This document shows positions 31,881 to 41,142 of a stretch of DNA of 64,000 nt, in pieces. Each line of letters begins with the position of its first letter. Within the stretch, counting starts at the first letter, position 1. Origin of the DNA: Variovorax fucosicus (GTDB lineage Bacteria > Pseudomonadota > Gammaproteobacteria > Burkholderiales > Burkholderiaceae_C). Position numbers and translations under genes: made by a program. The notes beneath the pieces are model-generated. The model was not told where the DNA came from. It did no database searches and saw nothing but the letters and a program-made list of their open reading frames with translations. The stretch covers positions 806,001 through 870,000 of the forward strand of contig NZ_JASZYU010000001.1 in assembly GCF_030316825.1 (NCBI RefSeq), in the 5' to 3' direction.

Positions 31881-34661
31881 TCAGGACAACTTGCCGTGGC
31901 AATGCTTGAATTTCTTGCCGCTGCCGCAGGGGCAGGCATCATTGCGGCCGACCCGCGCGAACGCGGCGGCACCGACGCTCAGGCCGCCACCGACCGCTGC
32001 GCGGCGCAGGCTCTCCTCGTCGACGCGCGTTTCGGCCTCGCCGGTTTCGGTCGGTGCGGTGTAGGTGATGTTCGAGATCGCGTCGGCACGGTTCTCCAGG
32101 GCTTCGGCCGCCTCGTCGAGCTGTTCGCTCGACTGCACGCGCACCGTCATGAGCTGGCGCGTCACCTCGTTCTTGACCGAGTCGAGCAACTGGCCGAACA
32201 GCTCGAACGCCTCGCGCTTGTATTCCTGCTTGGGCTGCTTCTGCGCATAGCCGCGCAGGTGAATGCCCTGGCGCAGGTAGTCGAGCGAGGACAGGTGCTC
32301 GCGCCAGTGCGTGTCGATGCTCTGCAGCAGCACCATGCGCTCGAACTGGGTGAAGTTCTCCGGCCCGATCAGTTCGACCTTGGCCGCAAAGGCCGCGTTG
32401 GCAGCCGCGACCACCTTGTCGACGATGTCGTCGTCCGACACCGCGGTCGCGCTCTCGACATCCTTGACCAACGGCAGCTCGAGGCCCCAGTCGCTGGCCA
32501 GCACTTTCTCGAGGCCCGGCAGATCCCACTGTTCTTCGACCGATTCGGCAGGCACGTACTGGCGCACCAAGTCCATGAAGCAGCCTTCGCGCAGCGCTGT
32601 GATCTGCGCACCGAGATCGGTCGCGTCGAGGATGTCGTTGCGCTGCTGGTAGATCACCTTGCGCTGGTCGTTGCTCACGTCGTCGTACTCGAGCAATTGC
32701 TTGCGCACGTCGAAGTTGCGCGCCTCGACCTTGCGCTGCGCGCTTTCGATGCTCCGCGTGACGATGCCGGCTTCGATCGCCTCGCCGTCCGGCATCTTGA
32801 GGCGCTCCATGATCGCCTTGACGCGGTCGCCCGCGAAGATGCGCATCAGCGGGTCGTCCAGGCTCAGGTAGAAGCGCGAAGAGCCGTTGTCGCCCTGCCG
32901 GCCCGAACGGCCACGCAGCTGGTTGTCGATACGGCGTGATTCGTGGCGCTCAGTGGCGATGATGCGCAGGCCGCCCTGCGCCGTGACGAACTCATGTTCC
33001 TTCGCCCAATCGGCGCGCAGTCGGGCAGCCTCGGCTTCGCGTGCCGCCTCGTCGACTTCGGGATTGGCCTCGAGCGCCTCGATCATCTTCTCGACGTTGC
33101 CGCCCAGCACGATGTCGGTGCCGCGGCCGGCCATGTTGGTCGCGATGGTGATCATCTTCGGCCGACCGGCCTGCGCCACGATGTCGGCCTCGCGTGCGTG
33201 CTGCTTGGCGTTCAGCACCTGATGCGGCAGGCCCGCCTCGTTCAGCAGGCCGTCGATGATCTCGGAGTTCTCGATCGACGAGGTGCCGACCAGCACCGGC
33301 TGGCCGCGCTCGTAGCATTCGCGGATGTCTTCGATCGCCGCCTGGTACTTCTCGCGCGTGGTCTTGTAGACCCGATCCAGCTGATCGTCGCGCTTGCTGA
33401 TCCGGTTGGGCGGGATGATGACCGTCTCGAGCCCGTAGATTTCCTGGAACTCGTAGGCCTCGGTGTCGGCCGTGCCGGTCATGCCCGACAGCTTGGCGTA
33501 CAACCGGAAGTAGTTCTGGAACGTGATCGAGGCGAGCGTCTGGTTCTCAGCCTGGATCTCGACGCCTTCCTTGGCTTCGACCGCCTGGTGCAGGCCGTCG
33601 CTCCAGCGCCGTCCGCTCATGAGACGGCCGGTGAATTCGTCGACGATGATCACCTCGCCCTCTTGCACCACATAGTGCTGGTCGCGGTGGTAGAGGTGGC
33701 GTGCACGCAGTGCTGCATTCAGGTGGTGCATCAGCGTGATGTTGGCCGGATCGTAGAGCGACGCACCTTCGGGCAGCAGCTTGAAGTCCGACAGGATCTG
33801 CTCGGCCTTCTCGTGGCCGTCTTCGGTCAGGAACACCTGGTGCGTTTTCTCGTCGACCGTGAAGTCGCCCGGCGTGACGACACCCTCGCCGGTGCGCGGG
33901 TCGGCCTCGCCCTCCTGCTTTTTCAGCAGCGGCACCACCTTGTTGATGGCGAGGTAGGTCTCGGTGTGGTCTTCGGCCTGGCCGCTGATGATCAGCGGCG
34001 TGCGCGCCTCGTCGATCAGGATCGAATCCACCTCGTCGACGATTGCATAGTTGAGCCCGCGCTGCACGCGATCCTGCGTCTCGTACACCATGTTGTCGCG
34101 CAGGTAGTCGAAGCCATACTCGTTGTTGGTGCCGTAGGTGATGTCGCAACGGTAGGCCTCCTGCTTGGCCTCGCGCGGCATGTTCGGCAGGTTGATGCCG
34201 ACGGTCAGGCCCAGGTAGTTGTAGAGCCGGCCCATCCACTGCGCATCGCGGCTCGCCAGGTAGTCGTTCACGGTGACCACATGGACGCCCTTGCCCGAAA
34301 GGGCATTCAGGTAGACCGACAGCGTCGCGGTGAGCGTCTTGCCTTCACCCGTGCGCATTTCCGAGATCTTGCCGTTGTGCAGCGCCATGCCGCCCAGCAA
34401 CTGCACGTCGAAGTGGCGCATCTTCATGATGCGCTTGGAGCCCTCGCGCACCACGGCGAAGGCTTCGGGCAGCAGGTCGTCGAGCGACTCGCCGCGTCCA
34501 AGCCGATCCTTGAACTCCTGGGTCTTGGCTTTCAGCGCCGCTTCGTCGAGCTTCTCGAAGACGGGCTCGAGGGCATTGATGCGATCGACCGTCTTGCGAT
34601 ACTGCTTGAGAAGACGGTCGTTGCGACTGCCGAAAAGTTGGGTGAGAAAGTTGGTGGCCAT
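31881..34661 (-). CDS. secA: Preprotein translocase ATPase SecA
   Basis: A 926-residue motor driving proteins through SecYEG. NBD1 Walker A is RTGEGKTL (103-110), with helicase motif [15 protein letters not shown]. The preprotein-crosslinking and NBD2 regions include [10 protein letters not shown] and the [11 protein letters not shown] motif. The C-terminal zinc SecB/lipid-binding tail is [17 protein letters not shown]. The length is usual for betaproteobacteria. There is no secM upstream; instead a hairpin lies in the leader. It is divergent from dciA. Confidence 0.98.
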   Translation of the reverse strand: MATNFLTQLFGSRNDRLLKQYRKTVDRINALEPVFEKLDEAALKAKTQEFKDRLGRGESLDDLLPEAFAVVREGSKRIMKMRHFDVQLLGGMALHNGKISEMRTGEGKTLTATLSVYLNALSGKGVHVVTVNDYLASRDAQWMGRLYNYLGLTVGINLPNMPREAKQEAYRCDITYGTNNEYGFDYLRDNMVYETQDRVQRGLNYAIVDEVDSILIDEARTPLIISGQAEDHTETYLAINKVVPLLKKQEGEADPRTGEGVVTPGDFTVDEKTHQVFLTEDGHEKAEQILSDFKLLPEGASLYDPANITLMHHLNAALRARHLYHRDQHYVVQEGEVIIVDEFTGRLMSGRRWSDGLHQAVEAKEGVEIQAENQTLASITFQNYFRLYAKLSGMTGTADTEAYEFQEIYGLETVIIPPNRISKRDDQLDRVYKTTREKYQAAIEDIRECYERGQPVLVGTSSIENSEIIDGLLNEAGLPHQVLNAKQHAREADIVAQAGRPKMITIATNMAGRGTDIVLGGNVEKMIEALEANPEVDEAAREAEAARLRADWAKEHEFVTAQGGLRIIATERHESRRIDNQLRGRSGRQGDNGSSRFYLSLDDPLMRIFAGDRVKAIMERLKMPDGEAIEAGIVTRSIESAQRKVEARNFDVRKQLLEYDDVSNDQRKVIYQQRNDILDATDLGAQITALREGCFMDLVRQYVPAESVEEQWDLPGLEKVLASDWGLELPLVKDVESATAVSDDDIVDKVVAAANAAFAAKVELIGPENFTQFERMVLLQSIDTHWREHLSSLDYLRQGIHLRGYAQKQPKQEYKREAFELFGQLLDSVKNEVTRQLMTVRVQSSEQLDEAAEALENRADAISNITYTAPTETGEAETRVDEESLRRAAVGGGLSVGAAAFARVGRNDACPCGSGKKFKHCHGKLS

Positions 34662-34678
34662 GAGTGGAGGATCGACGG

Positions 34679-34699
34679 GCGCCTGACAGGTTCAGGCGC
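34679..34699 (-). promoter_or_regulatory. Inverted repeat in the secA leader
   Basis: GCGCCTGA (34679-34686) and TCAGGCGC (34692-34699) are perfect 8-bp arms with a 5-nt loop, 17 nt upstream of the secA ATG. CCTCC follows on the mRNA rather than a Shine-Dalgarno. It is a candidate translational control element. Confidence 0.4.
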
Positions 34700-34847
34700 T
34701 GCGACCGAAATCCTAAGATATGGTGAATGCAGGTGGGCGCGCTTTGCGCGTTTGCAAGAATCGCAAGAATGCAGGCGAGGCCCCGCTGGCGCGAACGCCG
34801 GCAAACCGCAGATTTTAGCCGTCTTGATCCGCTCCGATTGCCCCTCC

Positions 34848-35153
34848 ATGAACCGTCGATTCAACCCCGTCACACTGCAGCAGGCGACCGAGGGCTCGCC
34901 CACCCTGGCCAGCCTGGCCGCCCGTGTGCGCGACACCAATGAGCGGCTGCGCGTGGTGCTCGAAGGCATTCCGCCGGAGATGCGTGGCGCGATCCAGGCC
35001 GGGCCGGTCGAAGGCGACGTGTGGTGCCTGCTGGTGCAAGGCAGCGCCGCAGCCGCCAAACTGCGCCAGTTGCTGCCGGCGCTGCAGGCTCGGCTGCGCA
35101 GCAAGGGTTGGGAGGGCGCGACGATCCGCATCAAGGTGCAGACCCGGCGTTGA
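34848..35153 (+). CDS. dciA: DciA-family protein (DUF721)
   Basis: A 101-residue protein of the DUF721 family, start MNRRFNPVTLQQATEGSP, with the core WCLLVQGSAAAAKLRQLLPAL. DciA loads replicative DnaB helicase in bacteria lacking DnaC. It lies divergent from secA, a frequent location in beta- and gammaproteobacteria. The frame is open upstream across secA, but ATG 34848 matches the family start. Confidence 0.82.
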   Translation: MNRRFNPVTLQQATEGSPTLASLAARVRDTNERLRVVLEGIPPEMRGAIQAGPVEGDVWCLLVQGSAAAAKLRQLLPALQARLRSKGWEGATIRIKVQTRR

Positions 35154-35165
35154 GTGAAGAGAAGA

Positions 35166-35241
35166 TGGTGCCGCTTGTCGGAATCGAACTGACGACCTAC
35201 CGCTTACAAGGCGGTTGCTCTACCAACTGAGCTAAAGCGGC
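35166..35241 (-). tRNA. tRNA-Thr(TGT)
   Basis: A 76-nt cloverleaf on the minus strand with a GCCGCTT/AAGCGGC acceptor stem and encoded CCA. The anticodon stem ACCGC/GCGGT encloses CTTGTAA, anticodon TGT, reading ACA. It is downstream of sspB and convergent with dciA. Confidence 0.96.
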
Positions 35242-35251
35242 GTGGCTGTGA

Positions 35252-35257
35252 ATTTTA
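35252..35257 (-). promoter_or_regulatory. Candidate -10 box for tRNA-Thr
   Basis: TAAAAT on the minus strand, 10 bp upstream of the mature tRNA 5' end, in a 42-bp gap after sspB. No -35 is convincing. Confidence 0.35.
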
Positions 35258-35283
35258 GCGGGCTGGCCCCAAGGGGCTGCGGC

Positions 35284-35832
35284 CTACTTGATGCGCTTGA
35301 GCGCGGGGCGCGAGCCGCCGCCGGCCGGTGGCCGCGGCGGTTCCTCGCCCGGATCAACAGGCTCGGCTGGCGTCTCGGTACCTTCATCAGAGACCAGATG
35401 CACCACCTTGCCCGCGTCACCCTCGGTACCGCGCGAAGCATCGCGCAGCGGTGAGCGAGCGGGGGCGGAAAGGGCCGGCTGCGCCGCCGACGACGCGCCT
35501 TCGGCCGGTGCCGGCGCGGGAAACGCCATGCCCTGCCCATTCTCGCGCGCGTAGATTGCAATCACGCGACCGACCGGCACGCTGATCTCGCGTGCCGTGC
35601 CCGCAAAGCGTGCCTTGAACTCGATGAAATCGTTGCCGAGCTTGAGCGAGCTGGTCGCGTCGAAGCTGATGTTCAGCACGATCTCGCCGTTCTTCACGTA
35701 CTCGCGAGGCACCTGCACCGACTCGTCGACCTGCACCGCGACATAGGGCGTAAACCCGTTGTCGGTGCACCATTCATACAGCGCCCGGATGAGGTACGGG
35801 CGGGTGGAAGACGACTCGAGCGCGTTGATCAT
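35284..35832 (-). CDS. sspB: ClpXP protease specificity-enhancing factor SspB
   Basis: A 182-residue adaptor that delivers ssrA-tagged peptides to ClpXP. The conserved fold (about 1-110) includes STRPYLIRALYEWCTDNGFTP, VNGE-like KNGEIVLNIS and ISVPVGRVIAIYAREN. A long acidic, Pro-rich linker leads to a C-terminal basic ClpX-binding tail (ALKRIK). It pairs with upstream sspA, separated here by the 94-bp hairpin repeat. Confidence 0.94.
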   Translation of the reverse strand: MINALESSSTRPYLIRALYEWCTDNGFTPYVAVQVDESVQVPREYVKNGEIVLNISFDATSSLKLGNDFIEFKARFAGTAREISVPVGRVIAIYARENGQGMAFPAPAPAEGASSAAQPALSAPARSPLRDASRGTEGDAGKVVHLVSDEGTETPAEPVDPGEEPPRPPAGGGSRPALKRIK

Positions 35833-35893
35833 GAAAATTTTCTACCGTGCAATCGCAACACTGTGGCCCGAAACAGCCTCTGCCTCTTCGCAA

Positions 35894-35987
35894 AACACCG
35901 CGGAACCGGCTCCGCCGGGCCGCAGGTGTTGCCCCCGGTAGGGGGTTGGCGAAGCGACACGAAGTGCGCGAAGCCTGGGGGCGAGCC
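35894..35987 (-). repeat. Dispersed intergenic hairpin repeat, copy A (sspA-sspB gap)
   Basis: A 94-bp element with three hairpins: AACACC-GCGG...CCGC-GGTGTT enclosing CCGGC/GCCGG; CCCCC/GGGGG; and CAC-gaa-GTG. It lies 2 bp past the sspA stop. It differs from copy C at four of 94 positions. It has no reading frame of its own. Confidence 0.85.
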
Positions 35988-35989
35988 TA

Positions 35990-36601
35990 TTATTTGCGCA
36001 TGACCTTTTCGGACGGCGTCAGTGCCTCGATATAGGCCGGGCGCGAGAAGATCCGCTCGGCGTACTTGAGCAGCGGCGCAGCATTCTTGCTGAGGTCGAT
36101 GCCGTAGTAGTCAAGACGCCAGAGCAGTGGCGCGATCGCCACATCGAGCATCGAGAAGTTGTCGCCCAGCATGTACTTGTTCTTGAGGAACACGGGTGCG
36201 AGTTGCGTGAGGCGGTCGCGGATGTGCGCACGTGCCTTTTCGAGCGCCTTCTCGTTGCCCTTGGCGGTGCGATTCTCGAGCGTCGACACGTGCACGAACA
36301 GTTCCTTCTCGAAGTTGAGCAGGAACAGGCGCACGCGCGCGCGGTCGACCGGGTCGCCGGGCATCAATTGCGGATGGGGGAAGCGCTCGTCGATGTACTC
36401 GTTGATGATGTTCGACTCGTACAGGATCAGGTCGCGCTCGACCAGAATCGGCACCTGGCCGTACGGGTTCATCACGCTGATGTCTTCGGGCTTGTTGTAG
36501 AGATCGACGTCGCGGATCTCGAAGTCCATGCCCTTCTCGAACAGCACGAAGCGGCAACGATGGGAGAAAGGGCAGGTCGTTCCTGAATACAAAACCATCA
36601 T
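35990..36601 (-). CDS. sspA: Stringent starvation protein A (GST-like)
   Basis: A 203-residue glutathione-S-transferase-fold protein that binds RNA polymerase and acts in stress and stationary phase. The thioredoxin-like N-terminus is MMVLYSGTTCPFSHRCRFVL, with VPILVERDLILYESN near 50-64 and an all-helical C-terminal domain. TAGGAG precedes ATG 36601. It follows petC, separated by a strong terminator. Confidence 0.93.
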   Translation of the reverse strand: MMVLYSGTTCPFSHRCRFVLFEKGMDFEIRDVDLYNKPEDISVMNPYGQVPILVERDLILYESNIINEYIDERFPHPQLMPGDPVDRARVRLFLLNFEKELFVHVSTLENRTAKGNEKALEKARAHIRDRLTQLAPVFLKNKYMLGDNFSMLDVAIAPLLWRLDYYGIDLSKNAAPLLKYAERIFSRPAYIEALTPSEKVMRK

Positions 36602-36614
36602 GGCGAAAGGCTCC

Positions 36615-36654
36615 TAAAAATCAAAAAGAGTGGGTCGCGTTTGCAACCCACTCT
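36615..36654 (-). terminator. Intrinsic terminator after petC
   Basis: On the minus strand AGAGTGGGT and ACCCACTCT arms (36627-36654) are followed by TTTTTGATTTTT. It separates the cytochrome bc1 operon from sspA-sspB, 36 bp past the petC stop. Confidence 0.8.
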
Positions 36655-36690
36655 GCGGGATCGGGCGCGGCGCACCCGATCGGCGTTGAA

Positions 36691-37446
36691 CTACTTGACG
36701 TCTTTCCAGTACGACGCATTCAGGCGCCACACGAAGACCACCGCCATCGCCAGGAAAAGAAGCACCCAGACGCCGATGCGCACGCGCGTGTTCTGCGCCG
36801 GTTCGGCCATCCACTGCAGGTAGTTGACGAGGTCGCCAACGGCCTGGTCGAATTGCAGCGGCGTCATGGCGCCAGGGGTGATCTGCTCCCAGCCCTTGAA
36901 CACCTCGGTCGCGTGGCCATGCGCTTCGACCTTCTCATAGACCGGGCGACGGTCGCCCTGCAGTTCCCACAGCACGTGGGGCATGGCAACACTCGGAAAT
37001 GCGAGGTTGTTCCAGCCGGTGGCCTTGGTGTCGTCGCGGTAGTACGTACGCAGGTAGGTGTAGAGATAGTCGGCACCGGTGCCGCCATGGCCGGCGCGCG
37101 AGCGTGCCACCAGCGTCAGGTCGGGCGGCACGGCGCCGAACCATTCCTTGGCCTGGCGGGGCTCGATATTGGCCTTCATGGTTTCGCCGACCTTGTCGGT
37201 CGTGAACAGCAGGTTGTCCTTGATCTGCTGTTCGGTGATCCCGATGTCCTGCAGCCGGTTGTAGCGCATGAACGCCGCCGAATGGCAGTTCAGGCAGTAG
37301 TTGACGAACAGCTTGGCGCCGTTCTGCAACGAGGCAACGTCGTTGGTCTTGTTGGGCGCCTTGTCCCAGGCAATGCCTTCTTCGTTCGCCTGGGCACCGC
37401 CGATCAGGGCGAAGGCGGTCATCAACGTGAGGATGAGTTTTTTCAT
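36691..37446 (-). CDS. petC: Cytochrome c1 of the bc1 complex
   Basis: A 251-residue membrane-anchored cytochrome c1. The signal peptide is MKKLILTLMTAFALIGGAQA, haem-binding CLNCH is at 51-55, and a C-terminal membrane anchor (RIGVWVLLFLAMAVVFVW) precedes a short basic tail. It passes electrons from the Rieske centre to soluble cytochromes. Start ATG 37446 agrees with the signal peptide. It is last of petA-petB-petC, 16 bp after petB. Confidence 0.96.
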   Translation of the reverse strand: MKKLILTLMTAFALIGGAQANEEGIAWDKAPNKTNDVASLQNGAKLFVNYCLNCHSAAFMRYNRLQDIGITEQQIKDNLLFTTDKVGETMKANIEPRQAKEWFGAVPPDLTLVARSRAGHGGTGADYLYTYLRTYYRDDTKATGWNNLAFPSVAMPHVLWELQGDRRPVYEKVEAHGHATEVFKGWEQITPGAMTPLQFDQAVGDLVNYLQWMAEPAQNTRVRIGVWVLLFLAMAVVFVWRLNASYWKDVK

Positions 37447-37462
37447 TCTTGTGTGCTCCCGC

Positions 37463-38899
37463 TCAGTGCGCCGCGAAAACAACGCGCTCGGGAACGGTCT
37501 TGAACTCGCCCAGCCGGCTCCACCAGGGCATCAGCAGGAAGAAGCCGAAGTACAGCAGCGTGCCGATCTGCGAGACGGTCTGTGCGATGTCGAGCGCGAA
37601 CGACCCGATCACCAGGTTGCCCCAGACGCCCGGCGCCTGGATGCCAAGGTAGCCCAGGATCAGGAAGAAGAACACGAACACGCCGTAGACATACTTGTGC
37701 CAGCTCGGGCGATACCGGATCGACTTGACCAGGCTGTGATCCAGCCAGGGCAGGAAGAACAGGATGATGACCGAGCCGCCCATCACGACCACGCCCCAGA
37801 ACTTGGCGTCGAAGGTCTTGAGCAGGAGGATCGCGATGGCCGCCACGACAACGGCCGCGATCTTGAGCGCCATGCCCGACTTGCCCCTGACGAAATTGAA
37901 GATGGCCGCCAGCGCGACGATCAGCGCGAACACGTTGACCATGTCGTCGGTGGTCGCACGCAGCATCGAATAGAACGGCGTGAAATACCAGACCGGCGCG
38001 ATGTGGTTCGGCGTTTTCAGCGAATCGGCCGGAATGAAGTTGTTGTACTCGAGGAAGTAGCCGCCTGCTTCCGGCGCGAAGAAGATCACGGCCGAGAAGA
38101 TGGTCAGGAACACCACCACGCCGAAGATGTCGTGCACCGTGTAGTACGGGTGCGAAGGGATGCCGTCGACGGGATGGCCGTCGGGGCCACGGTTCGCCTT
38201 GATCTCGATGCCGTCGGGGTTGTTCGAACCCACTTCGTGCAGCGCGATCAGGTGGGCCACCACCAGGCCGAGCAGCACCAGCGGCACGGCGATCACGTGG
38301 AAGCTGAAAAAGCGGTTCAGCGTCGCATCGCTCACCACATAGTCGCCGCGGATCAGCAGCGCCAGATCCGGGCCGACAAAGGGGATGGCAGCGAACAGGT
38401 TCACGATGACCTGGGCACCCCAGTAGCTCATCTGGCCCCAGGGCAGCAGGTAGCCCATGAAGGCTTCGGCCATCAGGCACAGGAAGATCGCACAGCCGAA
38501 CACCCAGATCAGCTCGCGCGGCTTGCGGTAGCTGCCGTACATGAGCCCGCGGAACATGTGCAGGTAGACGACGATGAAGAAGGCCGAGGCGCCGGTCGAG
38601 TGGATGTAGCGGATCAGCCAGCCCCAGGGCACGTCGCGCATGATGTACTCGACCGAAGCAAACGCCTGGTTCGCGTCGGGCTTGTAGTGCATCACGAGGA
38701 AGATGCCGGTGACGATCTGGATCACGAGGACCAGCATCGCCAGCGAGCCGAAGATGTACCAGAAGTTGAAGTTCTTCGGTGCGTAGTACTTGCCCCACTG
38801 GTCGTTCCAGAGCTTGGTCAGCGGGAAGCGGTTGTCGACCCAGTTGAGCAGCTTCTCGCCGGCCGGCGCGTTGGGCGAGATTTCCTTGAATTCAGCCAT
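37463..38899 (-). CDS. petB: Cytochrome b of the bc1 complex
   Basis: A 478-residue full-length cytochrome b (fused b6 and subunit-IV parts) binding both b haems and the Qo/Qi quinone sites. The start is MAEFKEISPNAPAGEKLLNW, with PWGQMSYWGAQV, the His pairs on helices B and D, and the Qo-site motif PEAGGYF (the usual PEWY region is PEAG here). It lies 11 bp after petA. Confidence 0.96.
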   Translation of the reverse strand: MAEFKEISPNAPAGEKLLNWVDNRFPLTKLWNDQWGKYYAPKNFNFWYIFGSLAMLVLVIQIVTGIFLVMHYKPDANQAFASVEYIMRDVPWGWLIRYIHSTGASAFFIVVYLHMFRGLMYGSYRKPRELIWVFGCAIFLCLMAEAFMGYLLPWGQMSYWGAQVIVNLFAAIPFVGPDLALLIRGDYVVSDATLNRFFSFHVIAVPLVLLGLVVAHLIALHEVGSNNPDGIEIKANRGPDGHPVDGIPSHPYYTVHDIFGVVVFLTIFSAVIFFAPEAGGYFLEYNNFIPADSLKTPNHIAPVWYFTPFYSMLRATTDDMVNVFALIVALAAIFNFVRGKSGMALKIAAVVVAAIAILLLKTFDAKFWGVVVMGGSVIILFFLPWLDHSLVKSIRYRPSWHKYVYGVFVFFFLILGYLGIQAPGVWGNLVIGSFALDIAQTVSQIGTLLYFGFFLLMPWWSRLGEFKTVPERVVFAAH

Positions 38900-38910
38900 G
38901 TTCTTGTGCC

Positions 38911-39525
38911 TCAGGCTTTCTTGTCTTCGCCGATGAGGAGGCGCGTGTCGGAGAGGTACATGTGCGGCGGCACCGGCAGGTTGTCGGGCGCAGGCTTGTT
39001 CTTGAACACGCGACCCGCCAAGTCGAAGGTCGAGCCGTGGCAAGGGCACAGGAAACCGCCTTCCCAGTCGCTCGGCAGCGAGGGTTGCGGGCCGGACTGC
39101 AGCCGGTCGACCGGCGAACAGCCGAGGTGGGTGCAGATGCCGACCACGACCAGCACTTCGGGCTTGATCGAGCGGTTTTCGTTCTGCGCGTATTTGGGAG
39201 TGAAGTCGTCAGGGTGGCGCTTCGACTGCGGATCGGCCAGTTGCGAATCGAGCTTGGGCAGCTGCGCGACCTGCGCGGGCGTGCGCTTGAGGATCCAGAC
39301 CGGCTTGCCGCGCCATTCGACCGTCATCTTCTCGCCGACCTTGAGCCCGCTGATGTCGACCTCGACCGGCGCACCGGCCGCCTTGGCTTTTTCCGACGGT
39401 TGAAAGGTGCTCACGAACGGCACGGCAACGGCCACACCGCCCACAGCGCCAGCGCAGCTGGATGCGATCAACCATGTCCGCTTGCTGGCGTCGATCCTGG
39501 GGCTGCCGACGGGGATGTCACTCAT
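38911..39525 (-). CDS. petA: Rieske iron-sulfur subunit of the bc1 complex
   Basis: A 204-residue Rieske protein. The N-terminal Tat-type signal-anchor is [19 protein letters not shown] (a KR pair rather than RR). Cluster ligands are in CTHLGC (131-136) and CPCHGS (160-165). It receives electrons from ubiquinol. Export of folded Rieske protein normally needs Tat, whose genes are 5 kb away. Start ATG 39525 has GAGG at good spacing. Confidence 0.96.
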   Translation of the reverse strand: MSDIPVGSPRIDASKRTWLIASSCAGAVGGVAVAVPFVSTFQPSEKAKAAGAPVEVDISGLKVGEKMTVEWRGKPVWILKRTPAQVAQLPKLDSQLADPQSKRHPDDFTPKYAQNENRSIKPEVLVVVGICTHLGCSPVDRLQSGPQPSLPSDWEGGFLCPCHGSTFDLAGRVFKNKPAPDNLPVPPHMYLSDTRLLIGEDKKA

Positions 39526-39569
39526 GGGGGTCCTCAAATCTTCTACGCGGGGGCTTGGGTCAACCGCGG

Positions 39570-39599
39570 ATTGTAGCGGAGCGTAAGAGGCGGATTCAA
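39570..39599 (-). promoter_or_regulatory. Sigma-70-like promoter of petABC
   Basis: On the minus strand TTGAAT (39594-39599), an 18-bp spacer and TACAAT (39570-39575). The predicted +1 is about 37 nt before the petA ATG. The promoter region is shared with divergent mscL. Confidence 0.55.
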
Positions 39600-39689
39600 C
39601 GGCACGGAGCCTCTGCGCGCAGGTGCCGCAAGCCCGCGCGCGACCTATACTCGGCCACTTTTGCGCAACCATCACAAGGGGTCGTCGCC

Positions 39690-40121
39690 ATGAGCGTGCT
39701 TAAGGAATTTCGCGAGTTCGCGGTCAAGGGCAACGTGATCGACCTGGCGGTCGGCGTGATCATCGGCGCTGCCTTCGGCAAGATCGTCGACTCGCTGGTG
39801 ACCGACATCATCATGCCGCTCGCTGGCCTGGTGTTCGGCAAGCTCGACTTCTCCAACCTGTATGTTGTGCTCGGCACTGCGCCGGCCGGCGTCGCCAACA
39901 ACCTCGCCGACCTCAAGAAGGCCGGCGTGCCCGTGCTGGCTTATGGCAACTTCATCACCATCGCCGTCAACTTCGTGATTCTGGCCTTCATCATCTTCAT
40001 GATGGTCAAGCAGATCAACAGGCTGCGCCACACCGAAGAGGCGGCTCCCGCAGCCCCGCCCGAGCCGACCGAGGACGTTGTGCTGCTGCGCGAGATCCGC
40101 GACAGCCTCAAGCGGCCCTGA
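39690..40121 (+). CDS. mscL: Large-conductance mechanosensitive channel MscL
   Basis: A 143-residue channel with the amphipathic start [19 protein letters not shown], first pore helix [15 protein letters not shown], a periplasmic loop and second helix [15 protein letters not shown], then a charged cytoplasmic bundle. It opens near lytic tension. AAGGGG precedes ATG 39690, and a TATACT hexamer lies at 39646-39651. Its 3' end overlaps pdxA by 14 bp, tail to tail. Confidence 0.97.
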   Translation: MSVLKEFREFAVKGNVIDLAVGVIIGAAFGKIVDSLVTDIIMPLAGLVFGKLDFSNLYVVLGTAPAGVANNLADLKKAGVPVLAYGNFITIAVNFVILAFIIFMMVKQINRLRHTEEAAPAAPPEPTEDVVLLREIRDSLKRP

Positions 40122-41142
40122 AGTGCGGCGCAGCGGATAGCGCTCGCGCCATCCGGATCGCAGCCAGCAGGCTCGCCGGATCGGCGATTCCCTGTCCGGC
40201 GATGTCGAAGGCCGTGCCGTGGTCGGGACTGGTTCGCACCAGTGGCAGCCCCAGCGTCACATTGACGCCCTGTTCGACGCCCAGATACTTCACCGGGATC
40301 AGGCCTTGGTCGTGGTACATCGCGACCACCGCATCGAATTCGCCGGTGCGAGCCCGCATGAACACCGTGTCGGGCGCATAGGGCCCCAGGGCGTCGATGC
40401 CCTCGGCACGCGCCGCCGCAATCGCCGGTCCGATGATCTCCCGCTCCTCCGACCCGAACAAGCCGCCCTCGCCCGCATGCGGATTGAGGCCGGCCACCGC
40501 GATCCGGGGCGCGCGGCCGAGCGCCTTTCCCAACGCCTGCTGCGTGATGCGTAGCGTCTGCAGCACGCCATCGAAGTTCACCGCTTCGATTGCCTGGCGC
40601 AACGACAGGTGGATGCTGACCAGCACGGTGCGCAACTCGTTGTTGGCCAGCATCATGCGAACCGGCACTTCGCCGGGCGGACGGCCGAGGTGGGCCGCCG
40701 ATTCCGCCTGCAGCAGTTCGGTGTGGCCGGGAAAGTCGAAGCCCGCCGCGTGCAGCGCCTCCTTGTGCAACGGTGCGGTCACGATCGCGGCCAGTTCGCC
40801 GCGCAGTGCCGCACGCGCGGCCCAGATCACCGCGTCGCCGGCCGCACGGCCTGCGGCCGCGCTGATCCGGCCCACCACCACGCCCTGCGGCGGTGCAATC
40901 GCCTGCAGAACCGGCACGCAGCGGGGAGGCACGCCGTCGAGTTGCTGCAGCGATTCGATCAGCGCGACCGGCAGCGCGGGTCGTCCAGGCGCCGCCAACG
41001 CCTGGCTGGTCTGACGCAGGGTCTCGACGTCGCCGGCCACGAAGCAGCCGCGCGTGAGTTCGGTCTCGTCGCGAAACGCCTTGACGATGATCTCGGGCCC
41101 GATGCCGGCCGGGTCGCCGAGCGTGATGGCAACAGGTTTCAA
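40108..41142 (-). CDS. pdxA: 4-hydroxythreonine-4-phosphate dehydrogenase
   Basis: A 344-residue NAD-dependent oxidoreductase of pyridoxal-phosphate synthesis. The start is [18 protein letters not shown]; other conserved parts are [15 protein letters not shown], the metal-binding [19 protein letters not shown] and [13 protein letters not shown]. It is downstream of and overlaps (4 bp) the NIF3-family gene. Confidence 0.96.
   Translation of the reverse strand: MKPVAITLGDPAGIGPEIIVKAFRDETELTRGCFVAGDVETLRQTSQALAAPGRPALPVALIESLQQLDGVPPRCVPVLQAIAPPQGVVVGRISAAAGRAAGDAVIWAARAALRGELAAIVTAPLHKEALHAAGFDFPGHTELLQAESAAHLGRPPGEVPVRMMLANNELRTVLVSIHLSLRQAIEAVNFDGVLQTLRITQQALGKALGRAPRIAVAGLNPHAGEGGLFGSEEREIIGPAIAAARAEGIDALGPYAPDTVFMRARTGEFDAVVAMYHDQGLIPVKYLGVEQGVNVTLGLPLVRTSPDHGTAFDIAGQGIADPASLLAAIRMARALSAAPHFRAA

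Noticed and set aside
32943-34847. A long plus-strand open frame opposite secA, in frame with dciA
   Set aside because: It is an antisense shadow of secA. Only the final 101 codons match a family (DciA).
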